12,412 nt of DNA from an uncultured Clostridia bacterium. Its GTDB lineage: Bacteria; Bacillota; Clostridia; TANB77; CAG-508. The notes under the pieces were generated by a model. That model was not told the DNA's origin and searched no databases. It saw nothing but the letters and a program-made list of their open reading frames with translations. The DNA is taken from contig CANQES010000040.1 in assembly GCA_947595555.1 (NCBI GenBank), positions 1 to 12,412 of the forward strand. The letters run 5' to 3'. A program made the position numbers and the translations under genes. Of this stretch, positions 1 to 7,344 are shown one piece after another; position 1 is the stretch's first letter; every line of letters begins with the position of its first letter.

Positions 1-1083
1 TATAAAAAAAATCCCAATAACAAGAATAAGTTAATAATTGATGAAGAAGTATCAGAAATTATAAAAGAAATTTTTGAGAAATATTCAAAAGGATATACTC
101 GCACAGAAATAGTAAAAAGTTTAAATAAGAGAAAAATTATACCACCTAGAGAATATTTGAAAATAAAAGGAGTACAAGCAAATTCAGATGGTTGGAAAGA
201 AATTACAATAACAAGAATTGTTAGTAATCCTGTATATATTGGAACAATGATAGGAGCAAAAACTGTAAAGCCCAGTTTTAGAAGAAAAGAAAGAATAATA
301 AATAACAAAGAGAATCAAATAATAGTTGAAAATACTCACGAACCAATAATTGATATAGAAACTTTTAATAAATGTCAAATGCTCAAAAATAAATTTAAAA
401 ATAATCGTAAGCGAAAATATGATGATATATTTAAAGGGTTAATTTATTGCAAAGAATGTGGTAGTATTTCTACATTAAAACATAAAGAAAAAACTACTAA
501 AAATGGTGGTAAATGCGAGATAAACTCTTATATATGTTCTGAAGCTAACAAAGGTACAAATAAAAAGTGTAATAATACAAAAACTATCAGTAGCAAAAAA
601 TTATACAATCTAATTATACCAATTATAGAAAATCAATGTAAAAGTGTTTATTTTAATGATGATGATATAAAAACGGTTATGAATAATTTAGAAAAAAGTA
701 TCAATTTTGAATGTCATAGATTAGAAGATGAAAAACAAGGGTTACTTGCTAAAATAGATAAACTAAATGAACAAATAAAAATTACATATAATGATAAACT
801 TGAAAATATTATCAATAATGAAACTTTTTTATCAATTAAAGCTCAAAAAGAAAACGAAATTGAAAAATGTAAAAAGCAAATTTGTGATTTAGAACAGAAA
901 ATAAAGCTTGAGAAAAATAAAAATACAATAAGTTATAATCAAATTAAAAAGCTATCTGAGGAATTTTTAAACACAAACAAGGTAACTAAACAGATATTGA
1001 GTAATTTGATAGATAAAATCGAATTTGACAGTAATCGTAACATAAATTTAAAATTAGTTTTCTCAAAAATAAGTAATAACTAA
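1..1083 (+). CDS. Large serine recombinase, C-terminal part (5' end outside window)
   Basis: The reading frame is open from base 1 to the TAA at 1081-1083, giving 360 codons; the catalytic resolvase domain must lie upstream. Codons 10-130 match the Recombinase domain, with the family-like 'ITRIVSNPVYIG' stretch. Codons 145-195 hold a zinc ribbon with Cys150-x2-Cys153 and Cys179/Cys190. Codons about 230-310 form a Lys/Glu-rich coiled coil as in large serine integrases, where it controls whether the enzyme integrates or excises. An internal TTG at 157 is not a credible start. Such enzymes join attP and attB without host factors and usually sit at one end of their element. Here the gene stops at the broken end of a cotJC-type gene, in the same orientation. 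Asp codons are 13 GAT to 1 GAC, unlike the coat fragment that follows, which supports foreign origin. Family call sure; the element's nature is unseen. Confidence 0.92.
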   Translation, partial: YKKNPNNKNKLIIDEEVSEIIKEIFEKYSKGYTRTEIVKSLNKRKIIPPREYLKIKGVQANSDGWKEITITRIVSNPVYIGTMIGAKTVKPSFRRKERIINNKENQIIVENTHEPIIDIETFNKCQMLKNKFKNNRKRKYDDIFKGLIYCKECGSISTLKHKEKTTKNGGKCEINSYICSEANKGTNKKCNNTKTISSKKLYNLIIPIIENQCKSVYFNDDDIKTVMNNLEKSINFECHRLEDEKQGLLAKIDKLNEQIKITYNDKLENIINNETFLSIKAQKENEIEKCKKQICDLEQKIKLEKNKNTISYNQIKKLSEEFLNTNKVTKQILSNLIDKIEFDSNRNINLKLVFSKISNN

Positions 1084-1110
1084 TGGTATCCTTAATAGCA
1101 CAGCATCATA
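1060..1110 (+). other. Probable element/chromosome junction (attL or attR) inside cotJC-type gene
   Basis: The recombinase ends at 1083, and cotJC-like coding sequence starts in a different frame at about 1082-1085. The cotJC frame meets a stop at 1070-1072, so the coat gene cannot extend to the left. Serine integrase hybrid sites are about 40-60 bp around a 2-bp crossover, so the crossover is placed near 1075-1090. The exact core cannot be defined without the other end of the element. Confidence 0.6.
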
Positions 1111-1357
1111 TATCGCATGTAAAGGAGACCCAATTGCAAACCTACAAGAAGACTTAGCAGCAGAACAAAAAGCAAGAGCAACTTATGAAAAACTAATAAA
1201 CCTATGTCGTGACAATCCAGACGTATTAGACCCATTAAGATATTTAAGACAAAGAGAAGTAGTACACTTCCAAAGATTTGGAGAAGCATTAAGAGGAGTA
1301 CAAGACAAACTTGCAGACAAAAAGTTATATATGAATGATATGAAACCAATGAGATAA
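1082..1357 (+). pseudogene. cotJC: 3' fragment of CotJC-type spore coat / manganese catalase-family gene, interrupted by the serine recombinase element
   Basis: Frame 2 from 1082 reads 'NGILNSTASYIACKGDPIA' and continues about 90 residues to a TAA at 1355-1357. It carries family blocks 'DLAAEQKARATYE' and 'LRQREVVHFQRFGEAL', which are the third and fourth helices of the Mn-catalase/CotJC four-helix bundle. Metal ligands Glu27 and the Glu58/His61 pair, counted from Gly at 1085, are visible. The first two helices, with the other ligands, are missing. No start codon or RBS precedes the fragment and an in-frame stop lies at 1070-1072, so it is not translated as it stands. The remaining frame has no internal stop or frameshift, which suggests recent or reversible disruption rather than decay. 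Asp is GAC in 7 of 8 cases. The precise paralogue (CotJC or another Mn-catalase-like coat protein) is less certain than the family. Confidence 0.85.
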
Positions 1358-1376
1358 GAAAATATACTCAACAAAC

Positions 1377-1411
1377 AATGAACCAAGAAATTGGTTCATT
1401 ATTGATTGATT
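1377..1411 (+). terminator. Hairpin terminator after the cotJC-type fragment
   Basis: A 10-bp perfect stem (1377-1386 with 1391-1400) closes a GAAA tetraloop, a GNRA loop typical of stable hairpins. The following tract (ATTGATTGATT) is only moderately T-rich. It lies 20 bases after the cotJC-type stop and before the next gene, so it probably ends the coat transcript. Confidence 0.6.
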
Positions 1412-1426
1412 AAACATATATATAAT
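1399..1426 (+). promoter_or_regulatory. Possible promoter of the patatin-like gene
   Basis: A consensus -10 TATAAT lies at 1421-1426, 46 bases before the start codon. The -35 is poor: TTATTG at 1399-1404 with a 16-bp spacer, overlapping the end of the preceding hairpin. The call rests mainly on the -10. Confidence 0.35.
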
Positions 1427-1471
1427 AGTAAATACTAGTAAAAGATGTAATAAACTAAGGAGGATACAAAA

Positions 1472-2335
1472 TTGAAATTAGGAGTAGCATTATCAGGAGG
1501 AGGAATCCGAGGAATTGCACACGCAGGAGCATTAAAAGCATTAGAAGATAATGACATCCACATAAATATAATAGGGGGAACAAGTTCAGGAAGTCTAATA
1601 GCTGCATTATATGCGATGGGATACTCTCCATATTATATTTATATACTATTTAAAAAATATGCAAAAGACATAGTAGAAATAAACTCTGCACCAATCATAA
1701 CGGGAATAGGAAACTTTATGTTCAACAAAAAAGTATGCATGTCAGGATTAAAAACAGGCGAAAGTTTGGAAGACGCTTATAATAATATTGCAATAAGGAA
1801 GGGGATAAAAAAGATAGCAGACATTACTAAAATGCAAATAGTTATTCCGTCAGTAGATGTAAAAGCTTCAAAAGAATATATTTTTACTAATACTGTTCCC
1901 AAAGAATCAACAGATAAACTTCAGTATATTACTGATATATCAGTAGGAAAAGCAGTAAGAGCAAGTAGCAGTTTTCCGGGAATATTTTGTCCTTGTGATT
2001 TTAAAGCTCATAAATTTTTAGATGGAGGAATATTAGATAATATTCCAGTATTAGAAGTAAAAAAACAAGGAGCAGATAAAGTAATAGCAATTAATTTTAA
2101 AGCAGATGATGTAGATGAGAACAGTAATATGATGGATATTGCTATGAGAACAATTGATATTATGGGAAACAAGATTTCAGAAGAAAGCCTTAAACAAAGT
2201 GATTTTATTTTAACGATATCCACAGATAAGACAGGATTATTAGATATAGAGAAACTAGACAAATGTTATCAATATGGGTATCAAGCTGTAATTCAAAATT
2301 TAGAAGAAATAAAAAATACAATCGAAGACATATAA
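1472..2335 (+). CDS. Patatin-like phospholipase (RssA family)
   Basis: 287 residues, a normal length for bacterial single-domain patatins. The N-terminus has the oxyanion-hole motif S-GGG-I-RG (residues 8-14). The nucleophile motif is G-T-S38-S-G, and the catalytic dyad partner is Asp184 in the DGG motif, so the Ser/Asp dyad is complete and the enzyme should hydrolyse acyl esters of lipids. No signal peptide or membrane segment is seen, so it is cytoplasmic or peripheral. The start is TTG at 1472, chosen because AAGGAGGA at 1457-1464 sits 7 bases upstream and the protein then begins right at the first patatin strand. The cysteine desulfurase follows after 43 bases with no terminator, so the two may be co-transcribed. 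Asp codon use changes within the gene: mostly GAC up to residue 117, all GAT from 129 to 258. The lipid substrate cannot be told from sequence. Confidence 0.93.
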   Translation: MKLGVALSGGGIRGIAHAGALKALEDNDIHINIIGGTSSGSLIAALYAMGYSPYYIYILFKKYAKDIVEINSAPIITGIGNFMFNKKVCMSGLKTGESLEDAYNNIAIRKGIKKIADITKMQIVIPSVDVKASKEYIFTNTVPKESTDKLQYITDISVGKAVRASSSFPGIFCPCDFKAHKFLDGGILDNIPVLEVKKQGADKVIAINFKADDVDENSNMMDIAMRTIDIMGNKISEESLKQSDFILTISTDKTGLLDIEKLDKCYQYGYQAVIQNLEEIKNTIEDI

Positions 2336-2378
2336 TCCACTCATTTGAATATAATATAAAAATGAAAGGAATGGGAAA

Positions 2379-3524
2379 ATGGTAATACGATATTTTGATA
2401 ATGCTGCAACAACAAAAGTAAAGCAAGAAGTATTAGAAGAAATGTTACCATATTTTAATGAAAAATATGGTAATCCATCAGCGCTTTATAGTATTGGAAG
2501 AGCTTCAAAAAAAGCAATAGAAGAGGCGAGAAAAAAGGTAGCAAGTTTAATAAATGCAAATCCAAATGACATATATTTTACTGGTTGTGGTTCAGAAAGT
2601 GATAATATGATTATAAAAGGGATAGCTCATAAAGAACGAAAAAAAGGAAGACATATAATTACTTCTCAAATTGAGCATCCAGCAGTATTGCATACATGCC
2701 AAGCTTTGGAAAAAGAGGGATTTGAAGTAACATATTTAAAAGTAAATAAAGAAGGTTTTATCAATTTAGAAGAACTTAGAAAATCAATTAGACATGATAC
2801 AATTTTAATTAGTATAATGTTTGCAAACAATGAGATAGGGACAATTCAACCAATTGAAATGATTTCTAAAATTGCGAGAATGCATAATATTGTATTTCAT
2901 ACTGATGCGGTGCAGGCATGTGGTAATATTCCAATTGATGTAAAAAGAATGGGAATTGATTGCCTATCATTATCAGGGCACAAACTATATGCACCAAAAG
3001 GGATTGGAGCATTATATGTAAGAAATGGAATTGAATTTGAAAAATTTATGGATGGGGGACATCAAGAAAAAAATAAGAGAGCTGGTACTGAAAATGTTGC
3101 AAGCATAGTTGGATTAGGAAAAGCATGTGAATTAGCACAAGTGAATTTAAAGAATCATCAAATGCACCTAGAAGAATTAAGAGATTATTTTATTAAAGAA
3201 GTAAAGGAAAAAATAGATGGAGCTATATTAAATGGAAGCATACAAAATCGCCTACCAGGAAATAGTAATTTTTCATTTCCTATGGTAGACGGTGAAGCTT
3301 TATTATTAAATTTAGATGCTAAAGGAATTTGTGCTTCTGCTGGGTCTGCATGCACATCTGGTTCATCTAAACCATCTCATGTTTTAACTAGCATAGGCTT
3401 ACCAGATGATTTGGCACATAGCTCATTAAGAGTAAGTTTTGGAGAAGATAACACAAAAGAAGATGTAGATTATTTAATAGAAAATTTGTGTGACATAGTG
3501 CAAAGATTAAGAAAACAATATTAA
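2379..3524 (+). CDS. Cysteine desulfurase, NifS/IscS class
   Basis: 381 residues, a full-length class V aminotransferase-fold enzyme. It uses PLP to take sulfur from cysteine as a persulfide, for Fe-S clusters or tRNA thiolation. Visible active-site features are the PLP Schiff-base lysine Lys202 in S-G-H-K, His100 in the E-H-P-A motif stacking on PLP, Asp176 and Gln179 in H-T-D-A-V-Q, and the persulfide cysteine Cys325 in the 'SAGSACTSGS' loop. The long loop after the lysine and the position of Cys325 fit the IscS/NifS group rather than SufS. RBS AAAGGA at 2365-2370 supports the ATG at 2379. No scaffold gene (iscU, nifU) or tRNA thiolase (thiI, mnmA) is adjacent, so the sulfur acceptor is not indicated. 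The stop overlaps the stop of the convergent FAD gene. Confidence 0.95.
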   Translation: MVIRYFDNAATTKVKQEVLEEMLPYFNEKYGNPSALYSIGRASKKAIEEARKKVASLINANPNDIYFTGCGSESDNMIIKGIAHKERKKGRHIITSQIEHPAVLHTCQALEKEGFEVTYLKVNKEGFINLEELRKSIRHDTILISIMFANNEIGTIQPIEMISKIARMHNIVFHTDAVQACGNIPIDVKRMGIDCLSLSGHKLYAPKGIGALYVRNGIEFEKFMDGGHQEKNKRAGTENVASIVGLGKACELAQVNLKNHQMHLEELRDYFIKEVKEKIDGAILNGSIQNRLPGNSNFSFPMVDGEALLLNLDAKGICASAGSACTSGSSKPSHVLTSIGLPDDLAHSSLRVSFGEDNTKEDVDYLIENLCDIVQRLRKQY

Positions 3525-5089
3525 TTGTTTTTCAAAAGATGAATTGCACACCTAATGCCATCAACACTTGCAGACATAATTCCTCCTGCGTATCCAGCTC
3601 CTTCACCACATGGATAAATACCGGATATATTAGAAAGCATTTTTTCATCTCTAAGAATTCTAACAGGTGAAGAACTTCTTGTTTCTAAGCCTGTTAAAAT
3701 GCTGTCTGGATTAGCAAAGCCATGAAGTTTAGTATCAAAGTATTGTAAACCTTGTTTTAATGTATTTATAATAAAGTCTGGTAAAATGTCTTGCAAATTT
3801 GATAAAGTAAATCCTGGTTTATAACTAGGCTTAACATCACCAATGGACATAGACTTTTGATTTTTTAAAAAATCTTCAACTCTTTGTACAGGAGCAAAAT
3901 AGTTAGCACCACCTAAGGAAAAAGCTTTTTGCTCTAAATCTTTTTGAAAATCAATACCAGCTAATGGAGAGTTACCAATAAAATCTTCAGGGGTAACATT
4001 GACTAGAAGAGCTGAATTAGCATTTTCTCCATCTCTTGCAAAATTACTCATACCATTAGTTACAATTGTATTTGGTTCACTAGAAGAAGCCATAACAACT
4101 CCACCAGGACACATACAAAAAGTATAGCAAGTGCGACCATTATTAGTATGATAGGCTAATTTATAATCAGCTGGAGGTAAACTTAGTTTGGTTATTGTAC
4201 CATATTGTGCTTGGTTAATCCATTTTTGTAAATGCTCAATGCGAACTCCAACAGAAAAGTTTTTAGGTTCCATATAAATTCCCTTTTGATAAAGTGTTTT
4301 AAATGTATCTCGAGAACTATGTCCAATAGCTAAAATAACTTGATTGGCTTGTATAGTTTCTTCTAATTTATTATGAAGAGTGCGTAAAGCAATGATACTA
4401 TGATTAACAATATCAAAATCAACTACTTTTGTATCAAAAAGGAAAGTACCACCTTTTGACATTATATATTCTCTCATATTTTTAACAATATGGATTAAAT
4501 GGTCTGTACCAATGTGTGGTTTTGATAAATATAATAGAGACTTAGGAGCACCAAAATAAACGAATTCTTCTAGAACTTTTTTACAAAAAGGACTGTGAAT
4601 TCCTGTAGTTAATTTGCCGTCAGAAAAGGTACCAGCACCGCCTTCACCAAACTGAACATTAGAAGCGGAATTTAATTTTCCCGTTTTTAAAAATAAATCA
4701 ACACTTTTTTGCCTTTTTTCAATAGCTTGTCCTTGCTCTATAATAATTGGCTCAACATTATTTTGAACTAAAGTAAGAGCAGCAAAAAGACCAGCAGGAC
4801 CAGCTCCTACAATGACAGGTCTAGATGTTAAGTGATTATTAATAATAACATTGGGCATTTCAAGTTTTTTTATTTTATCAATTTTTTTGTATTTATTTTC
4901 ATCTTTTACATGGATATCAATACTGTAAATAAAGTGAACGTCCTCTTTTTTCCTTGCATCAATTGATTTTCTTGTAATATGCCAATCTAAAACATCATCT
5001 TTTTTGATAGCATATTTTTTTATAATTGTTTCAAAAACTTCTGTCTCCGTTAAGTTTTTTCTGATTGGAATATCATTTATTCGTAACAT
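3521..5089 (-). CDS. FAD-dependent dehydrogenase of the COG2509 type
   Basis: 522 residues with the start used here. An N-terminal domain of about 85 residues is followed by a Rossmann FAD-binding motif G-A-G-P-A-G (about residues 95-100) and the family blocks 'NVQFGEGGAGTFSDGK' (about 144-159) and 'CGEGAGYAGGI' near the C-terminus, which contacts the flavin. The family is widespread in Firmicutes but its substrate is unknown. An upstream ATG at 5122 would add 11 residues. It is rejected because it lacks an RBS and falls within the probable -10 box of this gene's own promoter. The ATG at 5089 has GGGGGA 8 bases upstream and gives the family-like start 'MLRINDI'. The gene diverges from the PAP2 gene and converges on the cysteine desulfurase with no terminator visible between them. 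Confidence 0.9.
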   Translation of the reverse strand: MLRINDIPIRKNLTETEVFETIIKKYAIKKDDVLDWHITRKSIDARKKEDVHFIYSIDIHVKDENKYKKIDKIKKLEMPNVIINNHLTSRPVIVGAGPAGLFAALTLVQNNVEPIIIEQGQAIEKRQKSVDLFLKTGKLNSASNVQFGEGGAGTFSDGKLTTGIHSPFCKKVLEEFVYFGAPKSLLYLSKPHIGTDHLIHIVKNMREYIMSKGGTFLFDTKVVDFDIVNHSIIALRTLHNKLEETIQANQVILAIGHSSRDTFKTLYQKGIYMEPKNFSVGVRIEHLQKWINQAQYGTITKLSLPPADYKLAYHTNNGRTCYTFCMCPGGVVMASSSEPNTIVTNGMSNFARDGENANSALLVNVTPEDFIGNSPLAGIDFQKDLEQKAFSLGGANYFAPVQRVEDFLKNQKSMSIGDVKPSYKPGFTLSNLQDILPDFIINTLKQGLQYFDTKLHGFANPDSILTGLETRSSSPVRILRDEKMLSNISGIYPCGEGAGYAGGIMSASVDGIRCAIHLLKNN

Positions 5090-5120
5090 ATTAAAAATCC
5101 CCCATATTAAATATAAAACC

Positions 5121-5149
5121 ATTATAGCATATAAAAAAAACTTGTGCTA
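5121..5149 (-). promoter_or_regulatory. Leftward promoter for the FAD dehydrogenase gene
   Basis: On the minus strand an extended -10, TGC-TATAAT, occupies 5121-5129. A weak -35 TAGCAC (5144-5149) lies 17 bp upstream. Transcription would start near 5114, leaving a short leader before the ATG at 5089. It is a mirror image of the rightward promoter and each -35 overlaps or abuts the other promoter's -10. Confidence 0.55.
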
Positions 5150-5153
5150 TAAT
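5125..5153 (+). promoter_or_regulatory. Rightward promoter for the PAP2 phosphatase gene
   Basis: An extended -10, TGC-TATAAT, occupies 5145-5153, with a weak -35 TAGCAT at 5125-5130 and a 17-bp spacer. It forms an inverted repeat (9-bp arms at 5121-5129 and 5145-5153) with the leftward promoter. RBS TGAGGT at 5178-5183 then precedes the PAP2 start. Confidence 0.55.
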
Positions 5154-5189
5154 AAAATAAAAAATGTGCTAATAAAATGAGGTATAATA

Positions 5190-5729
5190 ATGCAAGATAT
5201 AGATAATGCTTTTTATAATTGGATTCAGGGAATTCAAAACGATACTACAACTGACATATTGAAAGTAATTACAAATCTAGGTGGAATAGTGGGACTATTT
5301 TTAATCACTCTTGTTGTGGTTATTATTTTAATTTTATTGAAGAAAAAGACATTTGCAATAGCAATTACTTTAAATTTAATGATTAGTTCAATGTCTTATA
5401 TTTTGTTAAAAAGTATAATTCAAAAGCCGAGACCACCAATAGAAGAAAGACTAATAGAAGAAACAGGATATAGTTTACCATCTGGACATATGACAAACAA
5501 TACAGCTTTTTATGTACTGTTGATTTATTTAGTTAGTCAAAATGTAAAGAATAAAAAGTTGAGGAATATACTAATAGTTCTTTTTGGATGTATGCCTATT
5601 ATTTTAGGATTTAGTAGGATATATTTAAGAGTTCATTATTTGAGTGATGTATTAGCAGGACTTTGCTTGGGAATGATATGTGTTACAGTATTTATAATAT
5701 TTATTTATCCAAAATTAAATAAATATTAA
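5190..5729 (+). CDS. PAP2-family membrane lipid phosphatase
   Basis: 179 residues with the complete PAP2 signature. Motif 1 is K74-x6-R81-P82, motif 2 is P97-S-G-H100, and motif 3 is S142-R143-x5-H149-x3-D153. His149 is the expected nucleophile and His100 the acid. Four to five hydrophobic segments (about 32-50, 57-74, 105-118, 126-141, 154-173) make it an integral membrane protein with the active site at the outer face. The family removes phosphate from phosphatidic acid, phosphatidylglycerol phosphate or undecaprenyl pyrophosphate; which one applies here cannot be told from the motifs. It has its own divergent promoter and is followed by a separate promoter for the next gene, so it is probably monocistronic. 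Confidence 0.95.
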   Translation: MQDIDNAFYNWIQGIQNDTTTDILKVITNLGGIVGLFLITLVVVIILILLKKKTFAIAITLNLMISSMSYILLKSIIQKPRPPIEERLIEETGYSLPSGHMTNNTAFYVLLIYLVSQNVKNKKLRNILIVLFGCMPIILGFSRIYLRVHYLSDVLAGLCLGMICVTVFIIFIYPKLNKY

Positions 5730-5744
5730 TTATCATAAAAATAC

Positions 5745-5773
5745 TTTTCATTTCATTTTAATTAGTATATAAT
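5745..5773 (+). promoter_or_regulatory. Promoter of the CmpB-like membrane protein gene
   Basis: -10 TATAAT at 5768-5773 and -35 TTTTCA (4 of 6 consensus) at 5745-5750, spacer 17 bp. Transcription would start near 5780, just before the gene's RBS. Confidence 0.55.
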
Positions 5774-5801
5774 ATTGATAACAAAATAGATGGGGAAATA
5801 T

Positions 5802-6434
5802 ATGGGAAAAAAAGTAATTAATTTTATTATAATAATATTTTGGGTATTTGTTATAGGTAGTGTATTTGGATTTTTTGGTGAAATGTTGTATGCTTTAGTT
5901 TATACAAGAACATTAGAAATACGAAAAGGCTTAATATATGGACCTTTTATCCAAATTTATGGAATTGGAGCAGTAGCTTATTATATTCTAATTTCAAAAG
6001 TGCAAGATCCTAAAAAAGCATTCTTTTCTGGAATGATTATGGGTGGTGCACTAGAATATCTATGCTCATTTTTCCAAGAAATATTTTTTGGAACAATTTC
6101 TTGGGACTATTCTAATTTGTTTATGAATTTAAATGGAAGAACTTCTTTATTGTATTGTGTATATTGGGGAATGATAGCAATTATTTATCTCAAGGTAGTA
6201 TATCCAATGATTTTAAAAATAGAGCCACTAATACATAAAAAAACAGTTCAGGTTTTTACGGTATTTATGGTATTATTTATGACTTTTGATATTACTATAT
6301 CTTGTATGTCGGGTAACCGTCAACAGGAAAGAAGGAATAATATACCTGCTAAAAATTCACTTGATAAATTTTTAGATAAAATGTATCCAGATGAATTATT
6401 AGATAAAATTTATAATAATAAAAAAGATGTATAG
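5802..6434 (+). CDS. CmpB-like putative ABC-transporter type IV membrane protein (PF06541 family)
   Basis: 210 residues with about five hydrophobic segments. Family hallmarks are 'FGFFGEMLYAL' in the first membrane segment, 'GLIYGPFIQIYGIGA', and the loop block 'WDYSNLFMNLNGR' before the fourth segment. After the last membrane helix a charged tail of about 45 residues is probably cytoplasmic. The family is common in Firmicutes; despite its name its transport role is unproven and no ATPase gene is adjacent. The ATG at 5790 would add four residues but lacks an RBS. The ATG at 5802 has GGGGA six bases upstream and is preferred. The gene has its own promoter and a terminator directly after its stop, so it is monocistronic. 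Confidence 0.88.
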   Translation: MGKKVINFIIIIFWVFVIGSVFGFFGEMLYALVYTRTLEIRKGLIYGPFIQIYGIGAVAYYILISKVQDPKKAFFSGMIMGGALEYLCSFFQEIFFGTISWDYSNLFMNLNGRTSLLYCVYWGMIAIIYLKVVYPMILKIEPLIHKKTVQVFTVFMVLFMTFDITISCMSGNRQQERRNNIPAKNSLDKFLDKMYPDELLDKIYNNKKDV

Positions 6435-6436
6435 AT

Positions 6437-6474
6437 AAAAAATGTTTTAAGTATATGAGCTTAAAATATTTTTT
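6437..6474 (+). terminator. Intrinsic terminator of the CmpB-like gene
   Basis: A 15-bp stem (6437-6451 with 6460-6474, one G-U pair) closes an 8-base loop and ends in a T6 run. It starts two bases after the stop codon. The A-tract on the left makes it potentially active in both directions. Confidence 0.8.
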
Positions 6475-6484
6475 ATACATTATA

Positions 6485-6507
6485 TTGTTATACGCATGCT
6501 ATAACAA
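6485..6507. repeat. Palindrome TTGTTATA-N7-TATAACAA, possible operator
   Basis: Perfect 8-bp arms at 6485-6492 and 6500-6507 are separated by CGCATGC. The core GTTATA-N7-TATAAC occurs a second time at 7366-7384 with the same spacing but a different middle. No T-run follows, so it is not a terminator. The right arm forms an extended -10 (TGC-TATAAC) without a good -35. It lies 65 bases upstream of the -35 of the MrcB_N-like gene. Confidence 0.6.
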
Positions 6508-6571
6508 ACAATATTGCATATTTTTTACAAAAAAGAACATAAAAAATATTTAAAAAAATTTATAAATACGC

Positions 6572-6600
6572 TTGACAAAAAAATTCAAACGTGTTAAATT
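6572..6600 (+). promoter_or_regulatory. Promoter of the MrcB_N-like gene
   Basis: Perfect -35 TTGACA at 6572-6577, 17-bp spacer, extended -10 TGT-TAAATT ending at 6600. The RBS AAGGAGGA follows and the gene starts at 6624, so the leader is very short. Confidence 0.7.
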
Positions 6601-6623
6601 TTTTGGTGTAAGGAGGAAATAAC

Positions 6624-7325
6624 ATGAGAAAACAATTAAAAAATAAAGAGGAGCTATTCGACTATTTAACATATGGCTATATCTATGAATTGGAGGATGT
6701 AATAACAAGAAAAGGAAAACAAAAAAGGTTAAAAGATAACGAATTAGAACTTGAATTAAGGAATAAGACCAAAGAAAATGTAAAAGTAGACAACTTATTT
6801 GTAGAGCTGAAATTAGGACCATCATATAACAGAACAGAAAGTCCATGGATACAAATCTATACAATACAAAATAAAAGTGGTACAAAAGGAAGATATGTAG
6901 GGATGTCATTTATAAAAGAAACAAATGACATAGAACTATGGATAGGATTTGGAAGAAGTGGAAAGAAAAAAGCAGAAGTATTTGAATTAACAAAAGAATA
7001 CAAAATAAAATATTCATTAATAGAGCCAAACTTAAAATACGGATTTGAGTATAAAACAGATTATGATGCTGTAGTTATAAGAAAAAAGATAAGTCTAAGA
7101 AACTTTAATGAAGACGACTTTGAGCGAGATTTAAAATACATCACAGATTTATACAAAGAATATGAAACTAGGTTTGAAAATTATACTATGTCTCAAAATT
7201 ATAATAAATACGAAGCAAGCTCACTAAAAACGCAAATCACTTATGAAGAAATAAATGAAAACATGCTCACAATAATAGAAAAATTAGGATATATAGCCAC
7301 ATTAATGAGAGAACTAAAAAAATAG
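6624..7325 (+). CDS. Stand-alone MrcB_N (DUF3578)-like protein, putative modified-DNA reader
   Basis: 233 residues, very charged, no membrane segment. The middle part (about 55-185) resembles the N-terminal DNA-binding domain of McrB: 'ESPWIQIY', then 'GTKGRYVGMSF', then an 'IELWIGFG' strand, in the order seen in that family ('PW-I', 'KG-YV', strand with a G). In McrB this domain recognises methylated DNA and is fused to an AAA+ GTPase that works with the McrC nuclease. Here there is no Walker A motif and no AAA or nuclease domain; the C-terminus (about 160-233) looks helical. RBS AAGGAGGA sits just before the ATG. The next genes encode a DNA methylase and an S-like subunit, which makes a role in reading that methylation attractive, though this is inference. 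The domain call is from remembered family pattern and should be tested by profile search. Confidence 0.5.
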   Translation: MRKQLKNKEELFDYLTYGYIYELEDVITRKGKQKRLKDNELELELRNKTKENVKVDNLFVELKLGPSYNRTESPWIQIYTIQNKSGTKGRYVGMSFIKETNDIELWIGFGRSGKKKAEVFELTKEYKIKYSLIEPNLKYGFEYKTDYDAVVIRKKISLRNFNEDDFERDLKYITDLYKEYETRFENYTMSQNYNKYEASSLKTQITYEEINENMLTIIEKLGYIATLMRELKK

Positions 7326-7344
7326 TAAAAATTTCAAGAAGATA

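Noticed and set aside
157..159. TTG at 157 as start of the recombinase
   Set aside because: The frame is open from base 1 with good family-like residues before 157; the gene is cut by the window edge.
1092..1386. Minus-strand open frames over the cotJC-type fragment
   Set aside because: They are shadows of the coat-gene frame, which has clear family motifs; no RBS or known motif on the minus strand.
5090..5122. Upstream ATG start for the FAD dehydrogenase
   Set aside because: No RBS, and the codon overlaps the probable -10 box of the gene's promoter.
5144..5178. Near-tandem repeat TGTGCTA(TA)ATAAAAT
   Set aside because: Two imperfect copies in AT-rich promoter DNA; no third copy and the proposed promoter accounts for the first.
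6487..6507. SOS box or terminator reading of the palindrome
   Set aside because: It lacks the GAAC-N4-GTTC pattern of Firmicutes LexA sites, and no T-run follows the hairpin.
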